Source of the DNA: Flaccisagitta enflata
Lineage: Eukaryota; Chaetognatha; Sagittoidea; Aphragmophora
Reading direction: 5' to 3'
NCBI GenBank assembly: GCA_965153355.1
Contig: OZ231126.1
Location: 66,650,001 to 66,714,000 of the forward strand
DNA length: 64,000 nt
The translations under genes and the position numbers were made by a program. The notes under the pieces are model-generated. The model saw only the letters and a program-made list of their open reading frames with translations, was not told where the DNA came from and did not search any database. This document shows positions 31,539-44,575 of the stretch, piece by piece (the first letter of the stretch is position 1; the number at the start of each line of letters is the position of its first letter).

Positions 31539-31613
<75 letters not shown>

Positions 31614-31938
31614 TTGCGTAACATCTTGACTATTCTCTCTCGTTACATAAGTCTGAAAAATAGGATCAATGAAAAATATCGATCTTCGCAAAAATGTGGA
31701 AAAATAAAAAAGATTCCAAAATTCATAGCGCCAAAACTAATGATCGTAGAGAAATCTGATTGGCGCCATTTGAAAGAGAAAAATTAGTTCTTTCTTAGCT
31801 ATGAATATCAAAAAATGTGTATTCCCAGCCCCAAAAATACCCAACTTCCTAAAATTGCCTCAAACCAAAAATGGAAAACTTTATTTCTCCCCTACGTTTC
31901 AAAAATCGAATTACGTATTTCGACTTTTTTCCAATAAT
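31282..31938. mobile_element. Family H element, copy H2
   Basis: Shares TACCAATAAAGGCGGCTAAT, TCAGTGCATGTTCTTCTGTA and CATCTCATGATGTCTGGT with H1, and ends in ATGGAAAACTTTATTTCTCC, ATTTCGACTTTTTTCC. Its centre is (TTTG)n 31478-31521 and (CT)n 31560-31611 instead of GT/CT. Confidence 0.75.
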
Positions 31939-32198
31939 GTTGAACAATGATGACGACGACGCAACGACAATGACGATTTTGATGATGAACAATGATGATG
32001 AAGACAACGACGATGACGACAACGACGACGACGACGACGATGTCGAAAATGATGACGACGACGACGACGACGACGCAAGACGAATAACGACGAAGCTATT
32101 AAACCAAGAGGAACCGAGAAAGAACAAAAAGTCTAAAGAAGAAATTTCGACGACAGACAGGAAGGCTTAAAAAAGAGACAGCCAGAGACAGCTCACGT

Positions 32199-32232
<34 letters not shown>

Positions 32233-32512
32233 AGGAAAAAAAATGACATCTCACGTCAAAAAAGGGCCCCCAAAATAAAACAAAATGGCAAAAGGGTAAA
32301 CAGGATATCAAGAACCATAATTATGGTCGGAAGTGCTCCCTATCTCATTTAAAGTTATTTGGCAAGTTTGATCTTAGAGAGACCTACAGTTGATTAACTG
32401 CGTTTGACATACGTTTGCCCATGACCTTTCATTTTCACCTTTTAACGTTTGCCTGACGTACCAACCAACGGAGCAGCGAAAGTACGCTAGGTAGGTCAAT
32501 AGCTAGTGACGC
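31939..32512. repeat. (GAC)n field and a 35-bp A-run
   Basis: GACGAC-rich trinucleotides at 31945-32090 and an uninterrupted A-run at about 32197-32231. CTCACGTCAAAA is repeated on both sides of the A-run. The rest to 32512 is unremarkable. Confidence 0.7.
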
Positions 32513-32695
32513 GGGATCACAATATCGTTGCGGACGGGTGAACAGGGAAAACTAACCCCCAACCACACACACTCAAACCTACGCAGAAACGATCTAAAAC
32601 GCTCGTTTTTCCACTTTTAAATCCGATCGACGCGGACCAACGGACCGACGGACCGACAGACGGACCGACAAAGCCTCCTATAGTTGAGTGTCCAT
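32513..32695 (+). mobile_element. Family B-like element, diverged
   Basis: ATATCGTTGCGGACGGGTGA lies on the left; GGACCAACGGACCGACGGAC and GACAAAGCCTCCTATAGTTG lie on the right. This is the family B layout, but neither palindrome is intact. Confidence 0.45.
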
Positions 32696-32829
32696 AATTG
32701 AAAAGAGTAAAAAATTGACACATACGTCAAAGACAAAGATGATCTTTTTTGGCCATTGCCCAAAAAATAAAAGACAAAGGGAAAAAATCATGTGTGAGAG
32801 AGAGAGCAAAAGAATGAAAAACAAACAGG

Positions 32830-33118
<289 letters not shown>

Positions 33119-33128
33119 GTAGAATACT

Positions 33129-33637
33129 CGCAAAAGCGTCCGATGGTCAGCGGTACCTGTTGCCCCTGAGTAAGTTTATGTTGCATATGGAGGTGAGAGG
33201 GGCAGCGGCCCCATAGGAGCCAATGACCTATAATGGGCTAAGATTTGAGCATTGAGGCTAGGATGTAAGCCTTGAGGCTGGGATTGGAGCCATCAAGCTT
33301 GGACTGGAGCCTCTTGGCTGGCCTTGAAGACTTAGTATTGGGCCTGGAGGCTGGGATTTGAGCCTCAAGGCTAGGAGTGGAGCTTCAAAGTTGGCATTGA
33401 AGGCTGGGATGGGCGGATTAGAGCTTCAAGGCTGGAATTTGAGCCTCAAGGCTGGAATTGGAGCCTCGAGGCTTGGATTGGGGCCTTGAGGCTAGGTTTG
33501 GAGCCTCAAAGCTTAGAACCAAGCCGGGAGGGGGGGACGGAGAAGAAAGAGGAGATGGAGAAGGAGGACAAGGGGATGATCTCCCATATGTGTGAAAGCA
33601 TAGGTCATCGGCCCCTTCGGGGCCACTGCCCAAAAAG
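33129..33637 (-). mobile_element. Family A element, copy A9 (complete, reverse)
   Basis: Extension CGCAAAAGCGTCCGATGGTC, AGCGGTACCTGTTGCCCC; module GGGGCAGCGGCCCCATAGGA, CCAATGACCTATAATGG. The core has units of about 20-21 bp, such as GGCTGGGATTTGAGCCTCAA. The inverted module runs ATAGGTCATCGGCCCCTTCG to CACTGCCCAAAAA. Confidence 0.85.
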
Positions 33638-33756
33638 AAAGAAAAAAACCTTCGGACAGATTAATGAAGAAAAAAACAGACAAAGAAAGAAATCATAAAA
33701 AAGAAATGTTATCTACGTTGGAACTTGGAAGAAGAAAAACAAAGGGCGAGAGAGAT

Positions 33757-34181
<425 letters not shown>

Positions 34182-34369
34182 ATAAAGAAAGAACGAGAGA
34201 AAAAAGTGCTTTGTCAGAGAGAAGTGTATCTGTCATGTGAAAAATCATGGACTTTCGGATTTCCTCACGTGAACAAATGCGCGCGCTGCGGCGGCAATTC
34301 GAGACGCAAAACCAAAAGAACAACCGAAACAACAAAAGATAGAAAAAGAGTAATCTAAGACACAATGCC

Positions 34370-34865
34370 AATAGGAATAGGATGGAAGGTGGAAGGATAG
34401 GACGGAGAAGGGGGTGGAAGATGAAAGTGGTAAAAGAGAGGAGGAGCAGAGGACAGGAGAAAGGTAGAAAGGGAAGAGTAAGAGAGGAAGAAGAAGAAAC
34501 AGAGTAAGGACGGAGTTGGTGGAAAGAGGGGAGGAAATTTCAAGTGAGGATGGAGGAGGGAGGCTGCGATAGGTGACATAACGTTTCAAAACAAACGGGT
34601 GGAGGGGTGGGGGTGGAGGGTGGAGGTTGGGGTTGAAGGGGGTGGTAGAGAAGAAAAAAGATGGGGCTGTAAAGATAGGAAGGAGGCAACTTCTGGGATA
34701 GAGGATGGGATCAAGAGAGGGGATCAAGGGGGCAAGGGGGCAAGAAGGCAAGGAGGAAAGGGGGCAAGGGGGCAAGGGGACATGCGGGCTAGGGGGTAAA
34801 GACACAAGGGAACAAGGGAACAAGGGGGCAAGAAGGCAAGGAGGTAAGGGGCAAAAAGTAAAGTA
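34370..34865. repeat. G-rich strip with GGGGGCAAG minisatellite
   Basis: The plus strand is nearly all purine. At 34730-34850 GGGGGCAAG-type units of 9-10 bp recur about a dozen times, with closely spaced G-runs able in principle to form quadruplexes. Confidence 0.7.
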
Positions 34866-35130
34866 ACCAGGATAAAAAGAGGATGTATCCAAATGTACAC
34901 AGGGAAGAAGCCAAAACATGAAGAGCTGCATTTGATGTTGTTATTGTTGTTCTTTTTTTTTCTTTTGGCTTTTCTGTGGTCCGGCTGAGGTCGCTCTTGG
35001 ACGGTCTCGACAGCAAAAATTGATGGATGAGCATCAAAAGGGAATTCGGGTGGAAAAAAAGAAAAGAGCGTCAAAGCAAGAATTGCTAGAGGCGGAAGGG
35101 AGAGAGAGAGAGAGACAGGGAGAGAAAGAA

Positions 35131-35161
<31 letters not shown>

Positions 35162-35459
35162 CAGAGACAGAGTGAAAGAGGTGAACGAGATGAAAGAAGA
35201 AGAAAGAATTGCAAATCCTTTGAAACGGGAATTTTCAAATGATTGGTCAGCAGAAATTTAAGTGGTTAAACCACGATTGGCAAAGCAGAAGGTAGAAAGG
35301 GTGAAGTACAAAAAGCCCGAGAGGAGTAGATAATAAGTTGATGGGGGGGGGGAGGGGAGGGGGGCACCGACTGCTTGGGACAGGTCAGGACGAACGGTCA
35401 CAACGAACGAACGGTCACAACGAAACATGTCATTGACGGTATGGGAACAGCAGCAAACT

Positions 35460-35493
<34 letters not shown>

Positions 35494-35683
35494 TAGTTCA
35501 AATCAACACGCCCGTTATAAAGATTTGTCTAGGAAGAAATAACTCTTGATCCCTTTAATAGTTTAAATTCACACTCTGGCTTAAAAAAAAACGGCCTTTG
35601 AGTCTAAGTTTTACATAGGAGAAACCTCAGAACACTCGTTACGCAGGTGAACCTCTTATTGTCTTAGCTTTACCAGCATTGGA
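34866..35683. other. No gene; short SSRs and a G-run
   Basis: Imperfect GAGACAGA at 35100-35180, a G-rich run at 35342-35365, and (GACA)n at 35457-35492. Nothing else is recognised. Confidence 0.5.
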
Positions 35684-35875
35684 TTTTTAGTCGCGTGCCG
35701 TGTCAGTCCGTCAGTCCGTCCGTTGGTATGTCGGTCCGTCACACTTTACTTTTTTAGCGTTTGTGCGGTTTTTGGCTATACCGCTCCTGCCCAAATGCTC
35801 AACTGACCTCAAATATGGCCCCTGACTATCCGCTTGCGACTGGAGTAGCCGCGTATCCAGCCTTGTTTTTTTCAA
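35684..35875 (-). mobile_element. Family B element, copy B4
   Basis: TTTTTAGTCGCGTGCCGTGT, a GTCCGTCAGTCCGTCC run, GCTCCTGCCCAAATGCTC, and the end CGCTTGCGACTGGAGTAGCC, GCGTATCCAGCCTTG. Confidence 0.75.
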
Positions 35876-36378
35876 AATTGTTTTTTCTTCTTCCTGACTG
35901 AGAAAATAATGTCACGCCGCAGGCAGACAGGAGGAAAAAAATGTTCAACTGGAATACTTTTGGATTTTTCATTCAGGCAAGTATTTTAAGTATTCCAGAG
36001 CAAGGACTGGAAATAACAAAAAGCAAATAAAGCAATTAAAAGAGTGAGGTTCATTGTTTCAGATGCTTTGATAGTTCGTCTGAACGACCCTTCACTGTAA
36101 CTATTTCACCGTGGTAGAAAGTGTTGCATTCATTAAACTTCATTAAAGCATGCAGCATGCATCATACCGGATTTTTGGTGATTCATACTACAATTCATCG
36201 GTCTCTTAATTTCGTGAATTAATTAGTGAACACTCTGGCTAGAAGAAACGCAAAACCCTCGAATAAAGCACGCTTACACGATTAGCGCACGTAAGCAATG
36301 CCATGCATTGAGTTAAGATTATTCTCGATGTTCAAATTCATGATACAGTACGATGGGAGCAAAGACGACCTAGATTGA
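35876..36378. other. No feature recognised
   Basis: AT-rich sequence between repeats. Confidence 0.4.
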
Positions 36379-36912
36379 AGGATAGATTTTAGGTATCTTG
36401 ATTTCATTTGATTCATAAAAAAATTAAGATCTATACTAATTAAAGGTTGCTCTATTGAGTGAATATGTTTGCTTGTCTCAAACTTTAACTTGTGACTTGA
36501 CTTCATCAGGACTTTATTTTTCAACATTTTAACCTATTCCATCGGATTGGGCTGAAATTTTTATGTAAATTTAAAAAAAAAAATCAGCTCAATTGGACTA
36601 TTCTTACAGGTTTTATGGCCGTTTAAAGTTTTGTTCAAACATTAATTTGCATAAATCTTTTTTAAAAAAAAGCTGTAAAACCTTCAAATATGGTCCAATT
36701 GAGCTGAATTTTTTTTCAAACTTATATAGAATTCTTTGCCCGATCTAATGGGATAGGTTAAATCATTGAAAAATGAATCCTGATAAGGTCAAGTTGCATG
36801 TTGAAGTTTGAGAAAAGAAAACATATTCACTCAATAGAGCGGCCTTTAATTGATATAGATTTCATATTTTTCATAAATAAAAAACAAATTAAGATACTAC
36901 TAAATCTATCCT
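36379..36912. mobile_element. Foldback palindrome of about 530 bp
   Basis: Arms of about 260 bp meet near 36655. The outer ends are AGGATAGATTTTAGGTATC and GATACTACTAAATCTATCCT. Shared interior includes CACTCAATAGAG in the right arm and its complement CTCTATTGAGTG in the left. No frame. Confidence 0.8.
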
Positions 36913-36929
36913 CCATCTGTCGACATGTT

Positions 36930-37104
36930 TGTGTCTGCCATCTTATCTGTCTTTCTGTTTGCCTGTCTGTCGGCCTGTTGGTCTGTCGGTCTATCTTTCA
37001 GTCTGTCTGCCTGTCTGTCTGTCTGTCTGTCGGTCTGTCTGTCTGTCGATTACACTGCCTCTATGTCTGTCGGCATGTTTTTCTGATCGTCAGTCTGTCT
37101 GTCG

Positions 37105-37144
<40 letters not shown>

Positions 37145-37145
37145 T

Positions 37146-37232
<87 letters not shown>
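36930..37232. repeat. (CTGT)n and (CT)n microsatellite
   Basis: Imperfect CTGT from about 36950, purer at 37090-37193, then CT to 37232. A short GC-richer stretch follows. Confidence 0.9.
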
Positions 37233-37234
<2 letters not shown>

Positions 37235-37469
37235 GTGCGCGCTTTTTCGGCGCCAGACGCAGTGGCGCCGCGCGTTTTTTTTCGTATCACGTGACTTCTA
37301 TTTTCGTCACGTGATCTCTTCGTTTCTTTCGCGCCGCAAAAAAACTTTATCATGATTTCTTTTTCGCTGCGTTTTATCTTTTACAAATATCGTTTCTTTC
37401 AACCCTCTTTTGAAAAAACAAAGAACAAAAAACAAAACAAAACAAAAAACGAAGCAAGCCCAACATGGG

Positions 37470-37706
37470 GTAAAAGTCGCGGACGGTTGGGCAGGGGCTG
37501 TACTATTGTACAATAAAACAACAGAACAAGGGTATTTCACAATTATATACCTAACAATGAATCTATAGAAAGATGAAAAAAGACTACATTTCAAAATTAC
37601 TTTGGACGGACTGGCAGGTTGACCGACGGACCGATCAAATTACCGACTGACGGACCGACAAAGCAACGTGTAGAGTCGCGTGTCCGCGACTAAAAATCAG
37701 ACAGAT
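37470..37706 (+). mobile_element. Family B element, copy B5
   Basis: AAAAGTCGCGGACGGTTGGG, CAGGGGC; right part GACCGACGGACCGATC, then GCAACGTGTAGAGTCGCGTG, TCCGCGACTAAAAA. Confidence 0.75.
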
Positions 37707-37744
37707 TTCCGGTTCGCTCTGATTGATATTGAACGAGTTTACAG

Positions 37745-37835
37745 TGTGATTACATATTCACAAATTTCACTGTCCCACGAGGGAGTAAGCGAAGTAAATG
37801 AGCAAGCCCGTGAATGGAGCGAGCAAAGCGTTTTA
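37745..37835 (-). mobile_element. Family C MITE fragment C4
   Basis: ATTACATATTCACAAATTTC, ACTGTCCCACGAGGGAGTAA, GCGAAGTAAATGAGCAAGCC. Only the middle of the element survives. Confidence 0.6.
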
Positions 37836-38773
37836 GCGTATATCTCTGCTTACATTTGACCAATCCATAAAAAATCGGTGACTTACTTAAAGCTCATCGA
37901 ATTAGCTAGCGATCTACGTAAACCGCATCTCTCTAACTCGTCGCGTTCAAAAGTTATTCAACTTTTAATGAAATGTTTCAATATCGGTTTTTCCATTCCA
38001 CACAATCTTCAAACGATATCACTTCACTCTTTTTAAAATTACTTTTAAACAAATTGAGCTAGATCAATGCGGTTTGCACAAACTGCTTGCAAATTTGGAG
38101 GGCTTCATTTATGTCACCTATTTTCTGATGATTAAGTGTATCTCTTTAGAGCTATAAGTCTAAATGTAGCAAAAGAAGGGGTAGAAAAAATGGCTTGAAT
38201 GGTTTGGAAAGCTATCACTCCAAAGTACCTTTTGAGCCTTGAGGCGCCAGGAATCGCTCCCCCAACTGATGGCGGCCGTGATTCAGTTGAGGGTTGCTGA
38301 CATTCATTATTGATTGATTTGCGATTGACCAGTAATCCTTAACTAGTCAACAAATGAACTTATTTCAAGGTGGAAATATTTTTTTTGTGAAGATAGTACT
38401 ACTTATCATTCCACTCCCCTCGGCCTAAATCGTTCTCGTTCATTCCTACCCCCTTCTCCTCCTCCTCCTTCTCCTCCCCCTCCGCATCCTCCTCATTCGA
38501 TTTTGTTACTTTAAAAATGCACAAATCATATCAAATCCAATGAAAAACATCGCAACAAAGCAGAATGGCCGGGTTAAGACGGGGGAGTCTAAAAAGAGAG
38601 GACAGATATAAAAAAACTGCACTTGAATTACAGGACAGGAAATTTAGTAGAAGATGCCAAAGACGGTCTTAAAAATTATGACCACAACATTTATCTTAGC
38701 TTATTTTGGGTCTAGAAATAAATCAAAATGAAAGATGCAAAAAGGAGGGAAGCACGGAAAGGAGAGAAGAGAA

Positions 38774-38782
<9 letters not shown>
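37836..38782. other. No gene recognised
   Basis: Near 38358-38395 a GGTGGAAATATTTTTTTTGT, GAAGATAGTA stretch matches one end of the foldback at 54019-54253. A CCTCCTCCTTCTCC strip lies near 38455. Confidence 0.5.

Positions 38783-38832
<50 letters not shown>
38783..38832. repeat. (GA)n microsatellite
   Basis: About 50 bp, followed by GACAGACGGAAAG. Confidence 0.9.
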
Positions 38833-38839
<7 letters not shown>

Positions 38840-39130
38840 GGAAAGAAAAAAAAACAGACAGGAACGAACGCACACACCGCGCAGGTAGAGTTGGAAAATC
38901 ACAGGCAAAAAACAATTATAAAAAGGAAAAGAGACAAAATGAAAAAACCCTTGCAGTTGGCATTTAGTGAGTTTTCGTTTAGGTAACCAGGAATATTCAA
39001 CTAATTCAAGGCTCATTAATTATCGCTGCCTCCAATTAGAATATTTATCACCCTAATGGCTTCATAAAAAAGCCACCCACCCGCCAACTCCCGCTCCAGC
39101 TTCGGCATTGTTTCGATTGCAGGGAATCGG

Positions 39131-39746
39131 ACACTGCTGTCTCACACAAGGTTTGAGACAAGAATGATATAACTATGCGGTTTTTTGCAATTTTGCATAG
39201 TTCATGAGCATACAAACCAAGAACCATCAAATAGAAAATCTTTCCTGAGGCGCTTTTTGAAATAAATGAAAAATTCAATATTTCTAGCTTCATTTTTCAT
39301 AAAAAATTTTCCAGATCGGTTTTACCTTTTTTTTGACAGCATAATGTTAATCCTGATGAATTTCTGATTCATTTGATAGGTCGCACTATATGGTTTTCAT
39401 AAAAAAAAAAAATTCATTTTCAAAGCCACCGTTACAAAATTAGAACGGTGGCCTAGAATATGAAAAATTTATTTCTTATGAAAACCATATAGTGCGACCT
39501 ATCAAATGAATCAGAATTTTATCAAGATTAACAATATGCTCTCAAAAAATAGGTTAAACCAACCTGAAAAATTCTTTATGAAAAAAAAAGCTAAAAATAT
39601 TGAATTTTTTATTTATTTCAAAAAGCGCCTCTAGAAAGATTTTCTACTTGATGGATCGTGGTTTGTATGCCCATGACCTATGCAAAAATGCAAAAAACCG
39701 CATAGTTATGTCATTCTTGTCTCAAACTTGATGTGAGACAGCAGTG
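39131..39746. mobile_element. Long near-perfect palindrome of about 615 bp
   Basis: Ends CACTGCTGTCTCACA and TGTGAGACAGCAGTG. Arms of about 295 bp meet at a small hairpin, CCACCGTT..AACGGTGG (about 39426-39451). Direct CGGA touches both ends, a possible 4-bp target duplication. Non-coding. Confidence 0.85.
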
Positions 39747-39828
39747 CGGAAAAAAAAATAAAAAAACAAGTACCTCGAGGTTACAATACCGTCGCGGGCG
39801 AGTAGGGGCATACAACCCCCTTCCAAAC

Positions 39829-40018
<190 letters not shown>

Positions 40019-40317
40019 GCAACACTGACACTGTACACGAGCGCTCATTATCAGTCTTTATTCTTTGCCATATTCTCTCCTTTATCTCACACTACTTACA
40101 AACATCCCATTTTGGATCTTGTCATGGGGCAAAATAGTGTTAACCCCATGGTACTCCGATCGCGTATCTACCATCGCTCATTACTACCCATTTCCTTCAA
40201 TGTATATCCACGGCTCGCGTAAACTCACCTCACTCTCCCCCCCCCCCTCGCCTGGTTTAGCCGTATAGGGACTCGGTAGAGTTGGCCCCAGGACTACCGC
40301 GACTGGAGGCAAGTTCC

Positions 40318-40530
40318 TAGTCGCAGACAATCGTGTTTTGTAAGGGCCACTCGGTCGCTCGCACCGATCACTCCGCTTCACTCGCTCACTCTGTTTAAGG
40401 GCTTGCTCAATGCTCACTCACTTCACTCACTGCACTTCACTCACTTTACTGAACTGAATATGCATTCACACTGTGAACGCATTTGACGGGAATGAACGCG
40501 TTTTTGTCGTTACTTTAAACACGCCCTGCC
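40318..40530 (+). mobile_element. Family C MITE, copy C3 (diverged)
   Basis: CTAGTCGCAGACAATCGTGT, CGCTCACT-type interior, GAATATGCATTCACACTGTG, AACGCGTTTTTGTCG and the end AAACACGCCCTG. Confidence 0.7.
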
Positions 40531-40739
40531 TCGAGTCTGGGCTTGTCTCGAGTCTGGAACTGGCCATCCATCAAACATCGCTGGCCAACCACTGAGCCGT
40601 CCATCCATCCATCGCCGGGCAAGACCACACCGTCTTTCCTATCGCTCTCTGTCTCACTCATAGTCTCTGTCTCTGTCTCTCTTTTGGTTCTCACTGTCTA
40701 TACCTACTTCTGTCTCTCATTGTATGACTTCATCTCTGT

Positions 40740-40788
40740 CTCTGTGTCTGTCTGTCTCTGTCTCTGTCTCTGTGTCTGTCTGTCTCTG

Positions 40789-40878
<90 letters not shown>
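40740..40878. repeat. (CTGTCT)n and (CT)n microsatellite
   Basis: CTGTCTCTGT units, then about 70 bp of pure CT. Confidence 0.9.
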
Positions 40879-40881
<3 letters not shown>

Positions 40882-41175
40882 TTTTTTTCAGTGAATTTGA
40901 TTTGGACATTTATTAACAATACACGGTCCTCCATATTTACCTTTTTATTTTCTTATCTTTTTAACCTTTCGCAGTATTTCTTGCCTTAGGTCCTCTCAAT
41001 CCACCTTTTTCTCTTAAATCTTTTTTTTTTTTTTGGTTTTACCTGGCATGGTTACTTTCCTCTTCACGTAATACTACACGACGCTTTCCATCTCTCTGTT
41101 TCTTTCTCTGTCCGTCTCTTGCTTTTTCTGTCATTTCTCATGATTATTTTTCATCTTAATGGTGAATAAAAAAAC
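40879..41175. other. No feature recognised
   Basis: T-rich sequence. Confidence 0.4.
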
Positions 41176-41628
41176 AAACGAGGCCAACACCTATAAGTCG
41201 CGTGCGAGACATAAATAACTTAAGATGACTTTTATTGACTCAAGATGACTTAAAATGACTCAAGACAACTTTAAATGACTTAAAAAGACCTAAAATGACT
41301 GAAATGACTATTTTGACCTATTTGACTTAAGTGACTTAAAATAACTTAGAATGACTTAAAATGTCTTAGAATGACTAGAAATAACTTTAAGTAACTTAAA
41401 GTATATTAAAAAAGGAAAGTGTGATGGATGACGGACGGACGGACGGACGGACGGACGGACGGACGGACGGAAAGACGGACGGACGGACGGACGGACGGAC
41501 GGACGGACGGACGGACGGACGGACGGACGGACGGACGGACGGACGGACGGACGGACGGACGGACGGACGGACGGACGGACGGACGGTTAAAGCGGGGTGT
41601 AGGGTCGCGTGCACGCGACTAAAAAACA
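41176..41628 (+). mobile_element. Family B element, copy B6, with long (GGAC)n
   Basis: Left end ACGAGGCCAACACCTATAAG, TCGCGTGCGAG. The core is a 10-bp ACTTAAAATG repeat (41220-41405), then (GGAC)n 41432-41586. The right end is GCGGGGTGTAGGGTCGCGTG, CACGCGACTAAAAA. The terminal palindrome AGTCGCGTGCACGCGACT is here with one change at its start. Confidence 0.85.
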
Positions 41629-41659
41629 AAAGACAAATACATCAAAATAGTAAAAAGAC

Positions 41660-41872
41660 AAGGCTAGATACAGAGCTACCCAAGTCGCGTTCGGGGTCAG
41701 TAATCAATCATGTTTCTGAAACAATAGGGCCGCAACACTAATGAAAAAAAAAACACATTTATAAATGCACAAAAAAAAGCTGAGTTTCACGGATCTACCG
41801 ACCAACCGACAGACGCACGGACGGACAGACGGAGGGTTATAGTAGAGTCCCGTGCATTGCATTCGACTAACG
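41660..41872 (+). mobile_element. Family B element, copy B7, directly following B6
   Basis: Left end ACAAGGCTAGATACAGAGCT, ACCCAAGTCGCGTTCGG. Right part CGACAGACGCACGGACGGAC, then TAGAGTCCCGTGCATTGCAT, TCGACTAA. Confidence 0.75.
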
Positions 41873-42189
41873 ATCACAAGTAAACATGCGATAAGATAAA
41901 GATTCGCCGAACCTCATTTGTCCATCCCATCATTCATCAAAGACCTCTCTCGCTCCTCCTCAGTCTTTAAAACCACATTCATCAATTCCTTCGCACTTCC
42001 GCTTCAATTGAATGAACTTCATTCATCAAACTCGTTTCTCTGCAACCCTTAGAATACCGTTCATCACCAATTATTCCCAATTATTCCTCAATTTTCACTC
42101 CTCCATCTACACATCAATGATCAATCACCACTTCATTACATTTTCATTTGTTTGTCCCAGACTGTTATTCGCACAACCCTTTTATTCCT

Positions 42190-43020
42190 TCATTAATTCA
42201 TTAATTCATTCATTCATTCATTCATTCCTTCCTTCCTTCCTTCCTTCCTTCCTTCCTTCCTTCCTTCCTTCCTTCCTTCCTTCCTTCCTTCCTTCATTCA
42301 TTCAATAATCCTTTCATTGATTTATTCATCCATCGATTCATTCATTCATTCATTCATTTATTCATTCATTCATTCATTCATTCATTCATTCATTCATTCA
42401 TTCATTCATTCATTGTTCATTTGCATATATCATTCGTCAGCGTCTTCCCACTTGTCCTCATTCATCAATTCCTTATCACTTCCATTCATTCATTCTTTCA
42501 TTCATTCATTCATTCATTCATTCATTCATTCATTCATTCATTCATTCATTCATTTATTCATTCATTCATTCATTCATTCATTCATTCAATCATTCAATCA
42601 TTCATTCATTCATTCATTCATTCATTCATTCATTCATTCATTCATTCATTCATTCATTCACTCATTCGTTCATTCATCTATTCATACATCGGCTGATAAA
42701 CCATTCATCAGGGTCTTGCCCACTTGTCCTCATCCATCAATCCCTTTCCACTTTTCTCCATTCATTCATTCATTCATTCAATCATTCAATCATTCATTCA
42801 TTCATTCATTCATTCATTCATTCATTCATTCATTCATTCATTCATTCATTCGTTTGTTCATTCATCTATTCATACATCGGATGATAAACCGTTCATCAGG
42901 GTCTTGCCCACTTGTCCTCATCCATCAATCCCTTTTCACTTCTCTCCATTCATTCATTCATTCATCGGCTGATATATCATTCATCAGTGTCTTTCCCACT
43001 TGTCCTCATTCATCCAAAAC
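42190..43020. repeat. (CATT)n/(CTTC)n field with higher-order repeats
   Basis: CTTC at 42229-42294 and several CATT tracts to 42960. A block with ACTTGTCCTCATTCATCAAT and CATCGGCTGATA separates the tracts and recurs near 42450, 42720, 42910 and 43005, so the whole block-plus-SSR unit has been duplicated. Confidence 0.85.
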
Positions 43021-43918
43021 CGTCTGTTAACCTCCTTTCTTCTTCCAACTCTAATTCTTGGTCCTTTGACCCGATGACTTCTCGACCTCAAATAATCCTC
43101 TCTGATCACTGACTTCCTAAAACTCTTCCTCTCTTTTTTCCTTTCCTTTCTTTCCTTCAACTTCCTAAAACTCTTCTTCTTTTCTTCTTTTCTTTTTTTC
43201 CTTTTCTTTCTTTCCTTCAACTTCCATTCACTCTTCTTCTTTTCTTATTCTCTTTTCTTTCTTTCCTTCAACTTCCATTCACTCGTCTTCTTTTCTTTTT
43301 TCCCTCTTTCCTTTCCTTTCTTTCCTTCAACTTCCATTTAATCTTCTTCTCTTCTTCTTTTCTTTTTTCCTGTTTTCCTTTCCTTTCTTGCCTTCAACTT
43401 CCATTCACTCTTCTTTTTTTCTTCTTTTCTTTTTTCCTTTTCTTTCTTTCCTTCAACTTCCATTCACTCTTCTTCTTTTCTTATTCTCTTTTCTTTCTTT
43501 CCTTCAACTTCCATTCACTCGTCTTCTTTTCTTTTTTCCCTCTTTCCTTTCCTTTCTTTCCTTCAACTTCCATTTAATCTTCTTCTTTTCTTCTTTTCTT
43601 TTTTCCTTTTTTCCTTTCCTTTCTTGCCTTCAACTTCCATTCACTCTTCTTCTTTTCTTCTTTTCTTTTTTCATTTCCTTTCTTTCCTTCAACTTCCATT
43701 CACTCTTCTTCTTTTCTTCTTTCCTTCTTCTTTTTCTTCTTCTTCTTCTTCTTCTTCTTCTTCTTCTTCTTCTTCTTCTTCTTCTTCTTCTTCTTCTTCT
43801 TCTTCTTCTTCTTCTTCTTCTTCTTCTTCTTCTTCTTCTTCTTCTTCTCCTTCTCGTTTCTCCTCTGTGTGTCTGTATCACACAGTGCATGTCTATACGA
43901 CTGGTTGTCTCTATCTGT

Positions 43919-43964
<46 letters not shown>
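43021..43964. repeat. Pyrimidine tandem repeat, (CTT)n and (CT)n
   Basis: CTTTCCTTCAACTTCCATTC recurs every 50-60 bp from about 43150 to 43710. A longer period of about 235-240 bp shows as near-identical stretches at about 43220 and 43457. (CTT)n follows at 43728-43850 and (CT)n at 43921-43963. Confidence 0.9.
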
Positions 43965-43965
<1 letters not shown>

Positions 43966-44225
43966 AAGCCTGAAGCTCTTTTCCCTTTCCGCATTTCTTC
44001 CTCGAAGGTTTTGGACAATCTTGATTGATTGATCGACTGATTAGCTGATTAGGGTTTCCACGCCTTGATTCCAATATCAAGAATTGGTCGCTTTCGATTT
44101 CATATCTTTTTTCCATGTATATATCGTTTTACAGTCAAACCATGAAGAGGCCAAATTAAAGTCCGTAAGAGCACCGTGTCCACTGTACGCTTGATATATG
44201 CTAACGCTCGTCTCTTTCCTCTTCA

Positions 44226-44575
44226 GCATTCATTCATTCATTCATTCATTCATTCATTCATTCACTCATTCATTCATTCATTCATTCATTCACTCATTCA
44301 TTCATTCATTCATTCATTCATTCATTCATTCATTCACTCATTCATTTGTTCATTCACTCATTCATTCATTCATTCATTCATTCATTCATTCATTCATTCA
44401 TTCATTCATTCATTCATTCATTCATTCATTTAGTTTTTCATTCATTCATTCATTAATTCATTTAGTTTTTCATTCATTCATTAATTCATTCATTGATTCA
44501 TTGATTCATTCATTTATTTATTGAATCATTCATTCATTGATTCATTGATTAATTCATTGATCCATTCATTCTTCA
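44226..44575. repeat. (CATT)n microsatellite
   Basis: About 350 bp with CACT, TAGT and GATT variants increasing to the right. Confidence 0.95.
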
